From: Paenibacillus albus
GTDB taxonomy: Bacteria > Bacillota > Bacilli > Paenibacillales > Paenibacillaceae
DNA: 64,000 nt
Direction: 5' to 3'
NCBI RefSeq assembly: GCF_003952225.1
Contig: NZ_CP034437.1
Coordinates: forward strand, 4,106,501-4,170,500
The notes below the pieces were generated by a model. That model was not told the origin of the DNA, made no database searches, and was given only the letters and a program-made list of their open reading frames with translations. The translations under genes and the position numbers were made by a program. Shown piece by piece: positions 1 through 9,203 of this stretch (position 1 is the first letter of the stretch; each line of letters begins with the position of its first letter).

Positions 1-1
1 G

Positions 2-877
2 GGTGACGGGCTGGCTGGGGTTAGCGCAGCTAGCGCGATGGATCTGGAGATCATCTGGGACTTGTTCACGAACTGTCAGGAAGCTGCGGCAGCGTTAGGA
101 GCTGACGAGAAATTCATTGCGCAGCTTGCAGATGCGAAGGAACGAATGATGCCGCTTCAGATCGGCCGTCATGGCCAGCTTCAGGAGTGGACGAGCGGCG
201 ACTTCGAGGATGAAGATGTGCATCATCGTCATGTGTCGCATCTGTTCGGTGTTTACCCTGGGCGCCAGCTCACGGAGCGTGCGGAGCCAGAATTGTATGA
301 AGCTGCCAAACGGTCGCTTGAACGGCGCGGCGATGAAGGAACAGGGTGGAGCTTAGGCTGGAAAATCTCGCTTTGGGCCCGCTTCGGCGACGGAGACCGC
401 GCATTGCAGTTAATCTCGAACTTGCTTACGATCGTACGCGAGAACGATCCTCTTCGATATCATGGCGGCGGCATCTATCCGAACCTGTTCGATGCGCATC
501 CGCCATTCCAGATCGACGGCAATTTCGCCGCTACGGCAGGTATTGCTGAGATGCTGCTGCAATCGCATGAAGGCTCCATACAGCTGCTGCCTGCGCTGCC
601 AAGCGCGTGGGCTGCCGGTTCTGTACGGGGACTGCGCGCGCGAGGAGGATTTGAAGTCAGCCTCCAGTGGGCGAATGGGGCATGGACGGAAGCGGAGATT
701 GTTTCGGTAAGCGGCGAGCTGTGTGTAGTCGCACTGCCTGCTAACGAAGCTGAAGCTGCGCTCACGATCCTTGCGGTAACGGGCAAAGATGGGGAAGTGG
801 AGACGCGAGTTGTTGGCGGAGGCTGTATCGAGTTCAATACAGTCGCAGGCGAACGGTATGTGCTGAAGCGCAAATAA
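2..877 (+). CDS. GH95 family alpha-L-fucosidase, C-terminal part (cut by window start)
   Basis: The reading frame is open from base 2, so the gene begins outside the window; the first ATG at 38 is internal (the upstream codons read [12 protein letters not shown]). The 291 residues match the C-terminal part of the (alpha/alpha)6 barrel and the trailing beta domain of GH95 enzymes, which remove alpha-1,2-linked fucose. Recognisable motifs are the [14 protein letters not shown] block, [13 protein letters not shown], the FQIDGNF segment that carries a catalytic acidic residue in this family, and LLPALPSAW. No signal peptide can be judged without the N-terminus. It runs into a shared terminator and converges with the SgrR-like gene. 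The family call is confident; the exact substrate is inferred. Confidence 0.85.
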   Translation, partial: GDGLAGVSAASAMDLEIIWDLFTNCQEAAAALGADEKFIAQLADAKERMMPLQIGRHGQLQEWTSGDFEDEDVHHRHVSHLFGVYPGRQLTERAEPELYEAAKRSLERRGDEGTGWSLGWKISLWARFGDGDRALQLISNLLTIVRENDPLRYHGGGIYPNLFDAHPPFQIDGNFAATAGIAEMLLQSHEGSIQLLPALPSAWAAGSVRGLRARGGFEVSLQWANGAWTEAEIVSVSGELCVVALPANEAEAALTILAVTGKDGEVETRVVGGGCIEFNTVAGERYVLKRK

Positions 878-902
878 TTCGTAACTAATGCGAGGCAAAT
901 AA

Positions 903-977
903 AAAGAAGCAAGAAGCTTGTCCTCTCTCTCGATTGCATGTTTGCACGAGATGAGGGCTTTCGCTTCTTGCTTCTTT
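903..977. terminator. Bidirectional terminator between convergent genes
   Basis: A perfect 15-bp inverted repeat, AAAGAAGCAAGAAGC (903-917) against GCTTCTTGCTTCTTT (963-977), encloses a second short stem (CTCTCG/CGAGAT). It lies between the stop of the GH95 gene and the stop of the minus-strand regulator, with T-rich flanks on both sides, as expected for a terminator shared by convergent genes. Confidence 0.7.
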
Positions 978-979
978 GT

Positions 980-2818
980 TTAGCGGGTAAACCATAAATC
1001 GCGAAACCGTACCCAACCGAGCGATTCAAGCGAAATGCCGCGAATGGATGGATGAAACGCAGTCTTCAGATGCTTACGGTAGAGAAAGAGCAGGCTATGC
1101 GATTCCAAGAGCTGCGTCTCAAGCTCCAGGAAGGCGGCCGCTCTGCGTGAAGGCGAACGTTCGGTCAGTATAGCTGCGATCTGCTGCTGCAGAATAAGCT
1201 GCATCTGCGGCTTCCTGTGATGCTGCATGCTTGTATAAAGATCGATGAGCCGAAGCTCGCGATGTTCATCTAGCATGATCGCGAACAGCAGCAGGTCGGC
1301 GCTTAGCCGTTCCTCGCCTTTGAACTGTTCGGCAGCGATTAGCTTAATGGCTATGGAGATACCGGCGTCCTGGCATACCTGCTGCACCATCAGAGCATCG
1401 GTCTCGTACTGCGGAATGGTCGCGAGAACGATGGGTTCACCTTGGTACCCCGAGGCGCGGACTTGCCTTCTTATTGATGTAATGTCAGCCGCGGCTCTCT
1501 TAGGCGCAGCGTCTAAACTGCTATCCTGCGGGTCCTTTAGAAGATCGGCTGCTTGCGGCCAAAAGCTATCGGCGCGCTCAATGACATCGCCGGACAGGCG
1601 AGTAATGAGCTCTGCTCGGTCAAGCGCGAGATCGACCGCTTCGCGCACGGCACAATTCGATAGCGGTCCGTCGCGCAGCTCGTTGACAGTAATGAATTTA
1701 CAGGTCATGCCGGATTGCCGGACCTGCTGCCACCTGCTCGATGCAGACTTCGACAGCCGCACATTATGCATCACTTGGAACGAAGCCATCTCCGCAGATT
1801 CGTCGAGCGGTTTGCCTTCAGGCTGCGTCCACACCTCAACCCGGTCGAGGAAGCCGCGACCTTGGAAGTAGGAGGGAAATGCTTCGAGCACGAACACGCC
1901 GCCAGCTTGCTCAAGCAGCCGGAATGGACCGGTGCCGATCGGCTTCATGCCGATGCTGCTGTATGGGTGCAGGGCGTCCTCCTTTGTGCGAGCCGGAGCC
2001 GGGACAATGGAGGCGCGATTCGTCGTCAAGAAGGCGAGGAACAGCTCATTCGGTTCAGATAACGTCATGCGCACGGTTCGTTCATCAGGTGTTTCAAAGC
2101 GGATAATCTTCATATAGACCCAGTTGAATAGACCTTTGGGAGCGAGTGCCTGCAGCCGCTCCAGCGCATATTTCACATCAGCTGCGAGCATCTCCGCTCC
2201 GTGATGGAACAATACACCTTTGCGGAGATAGAAGGTCCATACCGTTCGGCTATCGTCCACGTCCCAGGCATGGGCGAGATGCGGCACTATGGCATCGCCC
2301 GCAGCACTCATCCGGACAAGCCCGTCATAGAGCTGATTCACTAGATGGCTCTCGCCGGAATAATGGATGCTTGCGGGATCCAACGAGTGGATGCTCTGAG
2401 TCAATGGGAACCGCAAAATATCCAAGCGGCGTTCACCCTGCAGCTCCGAATGAAAGCCGAATCGTCCCGACAGCCATTCCTGAAATTGATTCCTCAGAGC
2501 ATGCGTGCCTTCATCCATCGTCTGTAAGTACGAAATCGCAGATTGCAAATCCTGCTTCTCAACGATCTCCTGTGCTTCTTGCAAGGCGATATCTTCCTTG
2601 CGCGCGAGGAATTGCAGGACGGAGCGATTCCCTCGTCCTCGCTTGGACTCCCAGCTTAGCCACTGCTCCTGCTGCATCCGCTTGAGCAGCAGCACCATAT
2701 TGCGGTGCGTGCAGTCAAGCGCTTCAGCAAGCTCGAGCGTCGTAATCTCCAGCGGCTCTTGCTCTTTATATTGCGGATAGTAGCTGCGGAGAGCCAAATA
2801 ATGCTGCCGGATCTTCAT
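980..2818 (-). CDS. SgrR-family transcriptional regulator with fused solute-binding domain
   Basis: 612 residues. The N-terminal ~115 residues form a winged-helix SgrR-type DNA-binding domain (MKIRQHYLALRSYY, LELAEALDCTHRNMVLLLKR). The rest resembles the extracytoplasmic solute-binding protein family 5 fold of oligopeptide transporters (RFPLTQSIHSLDPASI, LAHAWDV, YLRKGVLFHHGAEMLAADVKYALERL, IGTGPFRL). It has no signal peptide, so it is probably a cytoplasmic regulator sensing a peptide or sugar-phosphate ligand. The ATG at 2818 is chosen because AGGGGG lies 7 nt upstream; an in-frame ATG at 2839 has no ribosome binding site. Such proteins usually regulate a nearby transporter; none is seen here, so the target is unknown. 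Confidence 0.85.
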   Translation of the reverse strand: MKIRQHYLALRSYYPQYKEQEPLEITTLELAEALDCTHRNMVLLLKRMQQEQWLSWESKRGRGNRSVLQFLARKEDIALQEAQEIVEKQDLQSAISYLQTMDEGTHALRNQFQEWLSGRFGFHSELQGERRLDILRFPLTQSIHSLDPASIHYSGESHLVNQLYDGLVRMSAAGDAIVPHLAHAWDVDDSRTVWTFYLRKGVLFHHGAEMLAADVKYALERLQALAPKGLFNWVYMKIIRFETPDERTVRMTLSEPNELFLAFLTTNRASIVPAPARTKEDALHPYSSIGMKPIGTGPFRLLEQAGGVFVLEAFPSYFQGRGFLDRVEVWTQPEGKPLDESAEMASFQVMHNVRLSKSASSRWQQVRQSGMTCKFITVNELRDGPLSNCAVREAVDLALDRAELITRLSGDVIERADSFWPQAADLLKDPQDSSLDAAPKRAAADITSIRRQVRASGYQGEPIVLATIPQYETDALMVQQVCQDAGISIAIKLIAAEQFKGEERLSADLLLFAIMLDEHRELRLIDLYTSMQHHRKPQMQLILQQQIAAILTERSPSRRAAAFLELETQLLESHSLLFLYRKHLKTAFHPSIRGISLESLGWVRFRDLWFTR

Positions 2819-2965
2819 TTCATTCCCCCTAACAAACAAACGTCTAAAATATGAAATTTCGCCTAAAAATCTTACTCTTTTTGTTCTTATTTTATAGGCT
2901 ACAATATAAGGGAGTAAATTACAATTCGCTGACAGTTCAGTGAAACGTTAGGAGTGAATGAGAGC

Positions 2966-4477
2966 ATGAGAGATCCGGCACCATGGCAGCGTAGATATGA
3001 ACGAATCGCTCTGCTGTCCTTGTTGTTTGGTTTAGTTAGTCAATATTTAATAATCGGTCATTCATTAGGCCTTAATGTACCTCTGTTTACCGGGCTCTTC
3101 TATGGGTTATTCTTCTATGCCGTGAAAGGGAGAATCGGCGGTTTCGATAAATGGCGCGGCCAGTCCAAATCAGCTTGGCTGCTGAGCCTGCCCATCGTGC
3201 TGCTTTCATTTAGCTACATCCTCTTCGCCAACACGATGTTCCAATCGTTGAACGTCTTCATACTTCCAGCTCTCGCAGCTGCTCAGACGGTACTGCTCAC
3301 TAGAAGCAGCACGAAGCCATGGTATCGGGCGGCCTTCTACCATGACGTACTTTATGTAACTTTGTTTAAGCCAATTACGTATATTTCGGTTCCTTTCGGA
3401 TTGCTGGCTGCGCGATTCTTACCCGAATTTGCCGCACGCGGAGAGAGCAGCCCAGCCGCAAGTAAAGCTAAACGTGTCATGCTCGGTTTGCTGCTCGCTG
3501 CTCCGCTTCTGCTCATTGTCATCCTGCTGCTTGCTTCCGCCGATACGATTTTCCAAAGCTTACTGAACCGGATTCCGAACTTGTTTGGCCATGTTTCGAT
3601 TGGGAATGGAATCGTTCGGTTGATCTTCGCAGCTGTGATCGGGCTGTACGCATTCTGCTATCTTTGGACGCTACTATTCCGAAGGACGGATGAGCAGCTG
3701 TCAACGCCATCTATCCGATCCGGCAAAAGATTCGATTCCATTACAGCTACGACACTGCTCATGAGCTTTAATTTGGTTTATCTGGTATTCGCCGGCATCC
3801 AGTCCTCTTATTTGTTTGGCGCTGCGTCAGGTTTCTTGCCTGAGGGAACTGCATATGCAGATTATGCAAGGCAAGGGTTCGCACAGCTCGTCGCTGTCTC
3901 CCTCATCAATCTAGGCTTGCTGCTCGTCGGACTTCACCTTGTGAAACGAGAAGGACAATCGGCAGAGACAGTCCGTAAGTTGTCGCTAAGCTTACTCGTT
4001 GGCTGTACCCTCATTATGCTCGTATCTGCCTTCAGCAGGCTCTCGCTCTACGAACAAGCCTATGGGTTCACGCAAACACGCATCCTTGTGCATGGATTTA
4101 TGCTGTTTCTTGGCTGTATTCTGCTTGTGTCCCTGGTCCGGATATGGAGGGAGCATTTCTCGCTCTCCAAAGCCTTTATCGGTCTTGCTGTGGCAGCATA
4201 TGTTATCATGAACTATATCAATATTGATGCCATCGTAGCGCAAAGCAATAGCGAGCGGTATGAAGCCTCTGGCAAAATCGATCTCAATTACTTAAAGACG
4301 CTATCTTCAGACGCGCTGCCTGCACTTACGAAACTGCAGAAGGAACAGCAGGGCATGGATAACCTTGAAGCATTATCGCCAATTATCAAGAAGATCCAAG
4401 AAGATGCAATCGCGCACAGCGGTTGGCAATCCTGGAGCTGGCCTAAACAGCGTGCTCGGAATATGGCAGTTAATTAA
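2966..4477 (+). CDS. DUF4173 (DUF4153-like) polytopic membrane protein
   Basis: 503 residues with about 11-13 predicted membrane segments, including LLSLLFGLVSQYLIIGHSLG, PLLLIVILLLASADTIF and LFLGCILLVSLVRIW. The ASADTIFQSLL motif and overall pattern match the DUF4173 family, whose molecular function is unknown. The GTG at 2954 overlaps the AGGAG ribosome binding site (2950-2954), so the ATG at 2966 is the better start. The C-terminal ~65 residues are soluble and carry the YLKTLSSDALPAL motif seen at the end of family members. It stands alone, divergent from the SgrR-like regulator, and could be its target, though nothing in the sequence proves that. Confidence 0.75.
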   Translation: MRDPAPWQRRYERIALLSLLFGLVSQYLIIGHSLGLNVPLFTGLFYGLFFYAVKGRIGGFDKWRGQSKSAWLLSLPIVLLSFSYILFANTMFQSLNVFILPALAAAQTVLLTRSSTKPWYRAAFYHDVLYVTLFKPITYISVPFGLLAARFLPEFAARGESSPAASKAKRVMLGLLLAAPLLLIVILLLASADTIFQSLLNRIPNLFGHVSIGNGIVRLIFAAVIGLYAFCYLWTLLFRRTDEQLSTPSIRSGKRFDSITATTLLMSFNLVYLVFAGIQSSYLFGAASGFLPEGTAYADYARQGFAQLVAVSLINLGLLLVGLHLVKREGQSAETVRKLSLSLLVGCTLIMLVSAFSRLSLYEQAYGFTQTRILVHGFMLFLGCILLVSLVRIWREHFSLSKAFIGLAVAAYVIMNYINIDAIVAQSNSERYEASGKIDLNYLKTLSSDALPALTKLQKEQQGMDNLEALSPIIKKIQEDAIAHSGWQSWSWPKQRARNMAVN

Positions 4478-4549
4478 TGAGATTAAATGTGTGGCGCGAG
4501 TGATAGTTTATGGCATTAATTATCGTGCGAAAAAGGAGGGTATAGCCAA

Positions 4550-4771
4550 ATGAAGCAGAGTCATGCTGCGAAAGCTGCTCTGAATGATATCCCGCCTGGC
4601 CTCTCGAAGCCAGCGCTTCGAGCGCTAAGCAATGCAGGTCTGCACAGCTTAGCTGATATCGCGGGCATGAAAGAAACGGAGTTCAGGAAGCTTCATGGTA
4701 TCGGACCCAAAGCGGTAGATCTGATCGTTGCTGCTTTCGAGGCGAAAGGAATTGCCTTTGCGGACAGATAA
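4550..4771 (+). CDS. Small helix-hairpin-helix DNA-binding-like protein
   Basis: 73 residues. The whole protein resembles the RNA polymerase alpha C-terminal/HhH fold: GLSKPALRALSNAGLHSLAD followed by LHGIGPKAVDLIVAAFEAKG, where GIGPKAV is the HhH hairpin. Similar stand-alone proteins are common in Bacillales and are annotated as DNA-binding proteins of unknown role. A strong GGAGG (AAAAAGGAGGG) precedes the ATG. It sits 72 nt after the DUF4173 gene and 41 nt before the acetyltransferase, so it may be cotranscribed with them. Confidence 0.75.
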   Translation: MKQSHAAKAALNDIPPGLSKPALRALSNAGLHSLADIAGMKETEFRKLHGIGPKAVDLIVAAFEAKGIAFADR

Positions 4772-4812
4772 ATTTGTAATGAGATTGACGGTTAAGAAAG
4801 GCGGCAGCTACG

Positions 4813-5325
4813 ATGAAACTCACATTCCCACCTGTGGAAACAGAAGAACAAATTATGGAACTAGCTCAACTTGCAGCAGAGATTTGGCGTGAATACTACG
4901 TCTCCATCATCACGATGGAGCAAATTGACTTCATGATCGGCAAGTTCCAATCGGCTCAGGCGATAAAGGATCAGATTCATCAGCAAGGCTACGAGTATTA
5001 CTCGATTCAGAATGATGGTCATGCAGTCGGTTATATGTCGGTGAGACAAGAAGAGGGCAAGCTATTCTTGAGCAAATTCTATATCGCCAAAGAGCACCGA
5101 GGACACGGTTACGCAAGCAAGGCTATGGTATTTCTAGTTCAGCTGTGTCAAGAGCGCAGCTTGAGCGATATATGGCTGACCGTTAATCGACATAATGAAG
5201 CAAGCATTGCCGTTTATGAGAAAAAGGGTTTCCAGATCGTGAGGGAACAAGTTGCTGATATTGGGAACGGTTATGTGATGGATGATTATGTCATGGAAAA
5301 GGCTATTGAGTTACGAGTTACATAA
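4813..5325 (+). CDS. GNAT family N-acetyltransferase
   Basis: 170 residues of a single GNAT domain. The acetyl-CoA binding signature is visible as FYIAKEHRGHGYASKAM (the R/Q-x-x-G-x-G/A loop, about residues 94-110), followed by LTVNRHNEASIAVYEKKGFQ, the usual beta6-alpha4 segment. The substrate cannot be told from sequence. AAAGGCGG lies upstream of the ATG. The last codons overlap the left arm of a dif-like site (5315-5342), and a bidirectional terminator follows. Confidence 0.88.
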   Translation: MKLTFPPVETEEQIMELAQLAAEIWREYYVSIITMEQIDFMIGKFQSAQAIKDQIHQQGYEYYSIQNDGHAVGYMSVRQEEGKLFLSKFYIAKEHRGHGYASKAMVFLVQLCQERSLSDIWLTVNRHNEASIAVYEKKGFQIVREQVADIGNGYVMDDYVMEKAIELRVT

Positions 5326-5342
5326 CTATAATTATGTAAACT
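5315..5342. other. dif-like recombination site next to a Xer-type recombinase gene
   Basis: A 28-bp site with two 11-bp arms around a 6-bp centre: GAGTTACATAA, CTATAA, TTATGTAAACT. The right arm equals the XerD-side arm of the Bacillus subtilis dif site as I remember it. The left arm matches its inverse at 8 of 11 positions, so the site is nearly palindromic. It overlaps the end of the acetyltransferase gene and lies 50 bp from the end of a tyrosine recombinase gene. It could be the chromosomal dif, a mobile-element att site that mimics dif, or chance; the left arm does not match the canonical XerC arm. Confidence 0.4.
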
Positions 5343-5357
5343 AATGTTCTATAAAAG

Positions 5358-5388
5358 AAAGGCGTCTGCAAATCGCAGGCGCCTTTTT
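5358..5388. terminator. Bidirectional Rho-independent terminator
   Basis: GGCGTCTGC and GCAGGCGCC pair around AAATC and are followed by TTTTTT on the + strand and TTTCTTTT on the minus strand. It serves the acetyltransferase and the convergent recombinase. Confidence 0.85.
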
Positions 5389-5392
5389 TCTG

Positions 5393-6307
5393 TTAGGGCT
5401 GAGGCAGCATCGGTTGGATGATCATCATCGCATCCTTCTTGGCCTGATCATTAACGTGGGTATAGATCTGCGTTGTCGAGATGTCTGCATGGCCAAGGAG
5501 CTCTTGCAGCGTCCGAAGATCGACCTTGCCGCTAGAAAATAAATTTGTCGCAAATGAATGACGAAGCTTATGGGCGGACAATGGGACATCCCTATATTGC
5601 TGATGTTTCTCTTTAAACAACTCAAATGTTTTTTCTGCAACGTCTTGAATTGCACTCTTGGAGATTCGACGTCCAAGGCGGGAAATGAAGAAAGCATTTT
5701 CCTGGAACCTTTTGGGCTGCATCCTTTCGGCAAGACAATTCCGCAGAAGATCGACCAGTGCGGTCGGGAGGGGGATATACCGCCACTTCCGACCTTTACC
5801 GAGAACGGCAAGCAGGCCAGAACTCTCATTGAAATCCGGAATGTTAAGTCGATGAATTTCCCCGACGCGCAGACCGCAGTAAGCCATCAGTGCAAGAATC
5901 GTAATATCGCGGGTTGGATAGCTGGTATTCACATTCTCGAGCAGATCACCGAGCGCGTTCTGATCGATGTAAACCGGCACTCTGTTCTTCTCTACTTTCG
6001 ACTTCTGCACTTCGATGGCCGGATTCGACTGGAGACGATTAAACTCGATCATCACCTTGAAGAAGAGACGTATGGATGACAATGCCCGATTACGAGCGCC
6101 ATCTCCAGCCCCTCCGTTACGTATTCGAGTAAGATGTGCCATGATGTCAATCTTACGTAAACCATCGAGCGGTTTCTCAGAGACCGTACGAAGGAAGGAC
6201 TTTACATCATGGAGATATCCTTTTTGCGTCTCCAGAGAATAGGATCGGTCTTTAAGCCAGATTAGAAACATTTCCATATCTTCTTCGTGTTGAGCTGCTA
6301 CATTCAT
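5393..6307 (-). CDS. Tyrosine recombinase, XerC/XerD-like
   Basis: 304 residues with an N-terminal SAM-like core-binding domain (about 5-100) and a C-terminal catalytic domain. The catalytic set is complete: Arg147 (CGLRVGEI), Lys171 (GKGRKWR), His246 and Arg249 (SAHKLRHSFA), His273 (LLGHADIS) and nucleophile Tyr282 (TTQIYTHV). The size equals chromosomal Xer proteins rather than most phage integrases, which carry an arm-binding domain. The GTG at 6316 overlaps the AGGAG; the ATG at 6307 lies 8 nt behind it and is taken as start. A dif-like site lies just downstream. Function in chromosome dimer resolution or in element integration cannot be separated from sequence alone. Confidence 0.88.
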   Translation of the reverse strand: MNVAAQHEEDMEMFLIWLKDRSYSLETQKGYLHDVKSFLRTVSEKPLDGLRKIDIMAHLTRIRNGGAGDGARNRALSSIRLFFKVMIEFNRLQSNPAIEVQKSKVEKNRVPVYIDQNALGDLLENVNTSYPTRDITILALMAYCGLRVGEIHRLNIPDFNESSGLLAVLGKGRKWRYIPLPTALVDLLRNCLAERMQPKRFQENAFFISRLGRRISKSAIQDVAEKTFELFKEKHQQYRDVPLSAHKLRHSFATNLFSSGKVDLRTLQELLGHADISTTQIYTHVNDQAKKDAMMIIQPMLPQP

Positions 6308-6464
6308 TATTTCCACTCCTGATTCGACAAAGCTATAGATTCGCAGATAGATTCGAGGTCATTTCACTAAAATAAAATGGCTTAGAAGCCGAACGCTATT
6401 AAATATGGATTTAACGTTGTTCAATATTCGACTTTTTCTTGCTAATTCCTGCAAAATGGTGAAA

Positions 6465-6917
6465 TTATGAGGTACCTGCACTAGCTGAGCCAATAAAAGT
6501 TACCGGACCTGAAAGAATGACGGGAGAAGGATCATTAATGGACAAATACGTGGAATAACGGATCTGACCCGTTACAACATCCGCTAACGGAGGGAAGTCG
6601 CCGGTAACAAATGTCAAGTCTCGGTGGCCAGGGCCAGCAGATAGTTCAATGTTTAAAGAGAAGATGAGGGTTCCTGTTCCAAACACGCCGGTACCTCCTC
6701 GTTCAACAAAGATATCGACCGTGTTCGCTGCGCTCCGAAAAACACCAACCATTCCCCAAAGTTGAATGCGAACATCATTTACGTTCGGGGTCCCGATCGC
6801 GTTAACCGTTTGAAGTCCAATATCACCATATAAAGTAGGGGTTGTCGTTAGAGGCTCTGTGCCGGAGCTGGACGTATTATTCAACGACAGACGAGAATCC
6901 AAAAATTGAGTAGTCAT
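6465..6917 (-). CDS. Hypothetical beta-rich protein, possibly a surface protein
   Basis: 150 residues with no signal peptide and no family I can name. The sequence is rich in Ser, Thr, Gly and Asn and alternates hydrophobic residues in a beta-strand pattern (VRIQLWGMVGVF, TLIFSLNIELSAG, VILSGPVTFIGS). Similar unannotated proteins in Bacillales are often spore-surface or appendage components, but that is only a guess here. The ribosome binding site is weak (AATAGAAG directly before the ATG). It stands alone between the recombinase and the proS leader. Confidence 0.6.
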   Translation of the reverse strand: MTTQFLDSRLSLNNTSSSGTEPLTTTPTLYGDIGLQTVNAIGTPNVNDVRIQLWGMVGVFRSAANTVDIFVERGGTGVFGTGTLIFSLNIELSAGPGHRDLTFVTGDFPPLADVVTGQIRYSTYLSINDPSPVILSGPVTFIGSASAGTS

Positions 6918-7123
6918 CTTCTATTCACAACTCGCTTTCTTTTTTTATACTAATTTATTCATAGAAGGGAGAAGTGCTTGGACAAGCGAATGTTATTTCC
7001 TGCTGTGGGTAATTTTGATATTGCATGTGATTTCCTTTATTTGGATAGCGAAAGATATTTGGTTTACATAATTAATATTACGTTAATTTATTTGATGATA
7101 AGTACTTCTCCGAAACTTCCTTG

Positions 7124-7152
7124 TTGACATCTTCCGCAAATTGTTGTACTTT
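7124..7152 (+). promoter_or_regulatory. Sigma-A-type promoter of the proS T-box leader
   Basis: TTGACA at 7124-7129 and TACTTT at 7147-7152 are separated by 17 nt. An inverted repeat TTGTTGT (7141-7147)/ACAACAA (7158-7164) straddles the -10 and the expected start site. Transcription would begin near 7159, just ahead of the T-box leader. Confidence 0.65.
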
Positions 7153-7179
7153 ATTTGACAACAAATTGAACGACTTTGA

Positions 7180-7416
7180 TCAAGGATACGCGCTTTAGAC
7201 ATGGACTGCGTCCAGAGAGGAAGCTCCCAGGCTGAGAAGCTTCCCGCAGCAGCTAGAGTCGCCCCGCCTTGTAGTCGCTGCAAGGAACTCTCCTTCGTAT
7301 TTGCAGCCGGGTCATGCCCGTTATCAAGAACAAAAGAGCCTTATTTAAGGCTGAATTTTGGGTGGTACCACGAGAGCACGCACTCGTCCCTTAACCAGGG
7401 ATGGGTGCGTGTTTAT
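7180..7416 (+). promoter_or_regulatory. T-box riboswitch controlling proS
   Basis: The untranslated leader holds the hallmarks of a tRNA-sensing T-box: AGAGAGG followed by GGCTGAGAAG (the AG bulge and distal loop of stem I, from 7213), the T-box sequence GGGTGGTACCACG (7360-7372), and a terminator stem 7376-7412 (GCACGCACTCGTCCC against GGGATGGGTGCGTG) followed by TTTATTTATTT. Part of the T-box pairs alternatively with the terminator stem, as in the standard antiterminator. Because the gene is proS, the effector should be uncharged tRNA-Pro. I could not place the CCN specifier codon with certainty. Confidence 0.9.
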
Positions 7417-7441
7417 TTATTTGGAAGGGGACTCGTATGCA

Positions 7442-9178
7442 ATGAGACAAAAACAAGCTTTTATCCCAACAATGAGAGAAATTCCAGCAGATGCCGAAGC
7501 GATTAGCCACCAGCTGCTCGTGAAAGGCGGCTATATTCGCCAGCTGACAGCAGGCGTCTATTCGTTCCTGCCGCTTGGACGCCGTGTCCTTCGCAGTATT
7601 GAAGCTATCGTCCGCGAGGAAATCGACCGTACCGGCGCGCAAGAGGTGCTGCTGCCGGCATTGCAGCCTGCTGACCTCTGGCAGCAATCTGGACGCTATG
7701 AGGTGTACGGACCAGAGCTCGTTCGGCTGCAGGATCGCAGCGGTCGCGAGTTCGCGCTTGGCCCTACGCATGAGGAAGTCATTACGCAGCTTGTAGCTGG
7801 CGAGATTTCGACGTATCGGAAGCTGCCGGTCACACTCTATCAAGTGCAGACGAAGTTCCGCGATGAGCGCCGCCCGCGGTTTGGCTTACTGCGGTGTAGA
7901 GAATTCGTCATGAAGGATGCTTACTCTTTCGACACAGATTGGGAAGGTCTCGATATGACTTATCACGCGATGTATGATGCGTATCACCGGATATTTGAAC
8001 GCTGCGGCCTTCAATTCCGCGCAGTGGAAGCGGATGCCGGCTCTATTGGCGGCGAAGGCGGTACACATGAATTCATGGCAATCGCAGAGTCTGGCGAGGA
8101 TGACGTCGTTACATGCAGCTGCTGTACGTATGCTGCGAATATGGAGAAGGCGATTAGCCTTGAGACGGTAAAATTATCATCTGGGGACGGCGATGTTTCG
8201 GCTATCGTACGGGAAAAAGCTCTACTCGAGCAATTTCACACACCTGGATTGCGAACCATTGAAGAGTTGACCAATGGACTAGGGATCAGCAGCGCTGAGC
8301 TTATCAAGACATTGCTCTATTTGGCAGATGGAAAGCCAGTTGCCGTTCTCGTACGCGGTGATCATAGCATTAATGAAACGAAGGTACTAAATGCACTAGG
8401 TGCCATCACGCTCGAGCTTGCAGATTCGGAGACGGTGAAGCGTGTTACTGGAGCAGGAACAGGCTTCGCAGGTCCAGTCGGACTAACGGTACCACTCCTT
8501 GTCGATTACGAAGTGAGTATCATGCCAACAGCGATCGCCGGTGCCAATATGACGGATTACCATAGCCGTAATGTCGTGCCTGGCCGTGATTTTGCACTCG
8601 CGCAGGTCGGTGACTTCCGCAATGTGCAAGAAGGCGACACATGCCCTAGTTGCACAGAAGGCAAGCTTACGATCATCCGCGGCATCGAGATTGGACATGT
8701 GTTCAAGCTGGGGACCAAATATAGCGAGAAGCTGGGCGCGCAATTTATAAATTCGGCAGGAGAGTCGTTGCCGATGATTATGGGCTGTTATGGGATTGGC
8801 GTAAGCCGCTTACTCTCTGCGATTATCGAGCAGAATCACGACGATGCCGGCATGATCTGGCCAGCGTCAATCGCGCCTTATACGGTGCATCTGATCCCAG
8901 TCGCTCATCAAGACGCCGCACAGATGGAAGCGGCTGAGCGCCTGTACGCAGAGCTTACCGCAGCAGGGATTCAAGTACTGCTCGATGACCGAGAAGAACG
9001 ACTTGGCGTGAAGCTGAAGGACAGCGATCTGATCGGCATTCCTCTGCGAGTCGTCATTGGGAAAGGGATTGCGGAAGGTATGGTCGAATGGAAGAAGCGC
9101 AGCAGTAGTGAGCCTGCAGAGCGCATCGCGATCTCGGAAGTGTTGGCTTCCGTTAATGCCCATATTGCAGGATCTTAA
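7442..9178 (+). CDS. proS: Prolyl-tRNA synthetase (bacterial type with editing insert)
   Basis: 578 residues. It charges tRNA-Pro with proline in the cytoplasm. The class II core shows motif 2 (TKFRDERRPRFGLLRCREFVMKD begins near residue 135) and motif 3 (IMGCYGIGVSRLL near 448). Between them lies an INS/YbaK-like editing domain (about 230-385). A C-terminal anticodon-binding domain follows (IAPYTVHLIPV, ERLGVKLKDSDLIGIPLRVV). Length is normal for bacterial-type ProRS. The reading frame extends upstream into the T-box terminator; the ATG at 7442, 10 nt after GGAAGGGGA, is the true start. Expression is controlled by the T-box leader. Confidence 0.96.
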   Translation: MRQKQAFIPTMREIPADAEAISHQLLVKGGYIRQLTAGVYSFLPLGRRVLRSIEAIVREEIDRTGAQEVLLPALQPADLWQQSGRYEVYGPELVRLQDRSGREFALGPTHEEVITQLVAGEISTYRKLPVTLYQVQTKFRDERRPRFGLLRCREFVMKDAYSFDTDWEGLDMTYHAMYDAYHRIFERCGLQFRAVEADAGSIGGEGGTHEFMAIAESGEDDVVTCSCCTYAANMEKAISLETVKLSSGDGDVSAIVREKALLEQFHTPGLRTIEELTNGLGISSAELIKTLLYLADGKPVAVLVRGDHSINETKVLNALGAITLELADSETVKRVTGAGTGFAGPVGLTVPLLVDYEVSIMPTAIAGANMTDYHSRNVVPGRDFALAQVGDFRNVQEGDTCPSCTEGKLTIIRGIEIGHVFKLGTKYSEKLGAQFINSAGESLPMIMGCYGIGVSRLLSAIIEQNHDDAGMIWPASIAPYTVHLIPVAHQDAAQMEAAERLYAELTAAGIQVLLDDREERLGVKLKDSDLIGIPLRVVIGKGIAEGMVEWKKRSSSEPAERIAISEVLASVNAHIAGS

Positions 9179-9203
9179 GATATAACGAGAGGAGTGCCCT
9201 TGA

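Noticed and set aside
410..1029. Minus-strand frames opposite the GH95 gene
   Set aside because: They are antisense to a gene with clear homology and codon pattern and have no ribosome binding site.
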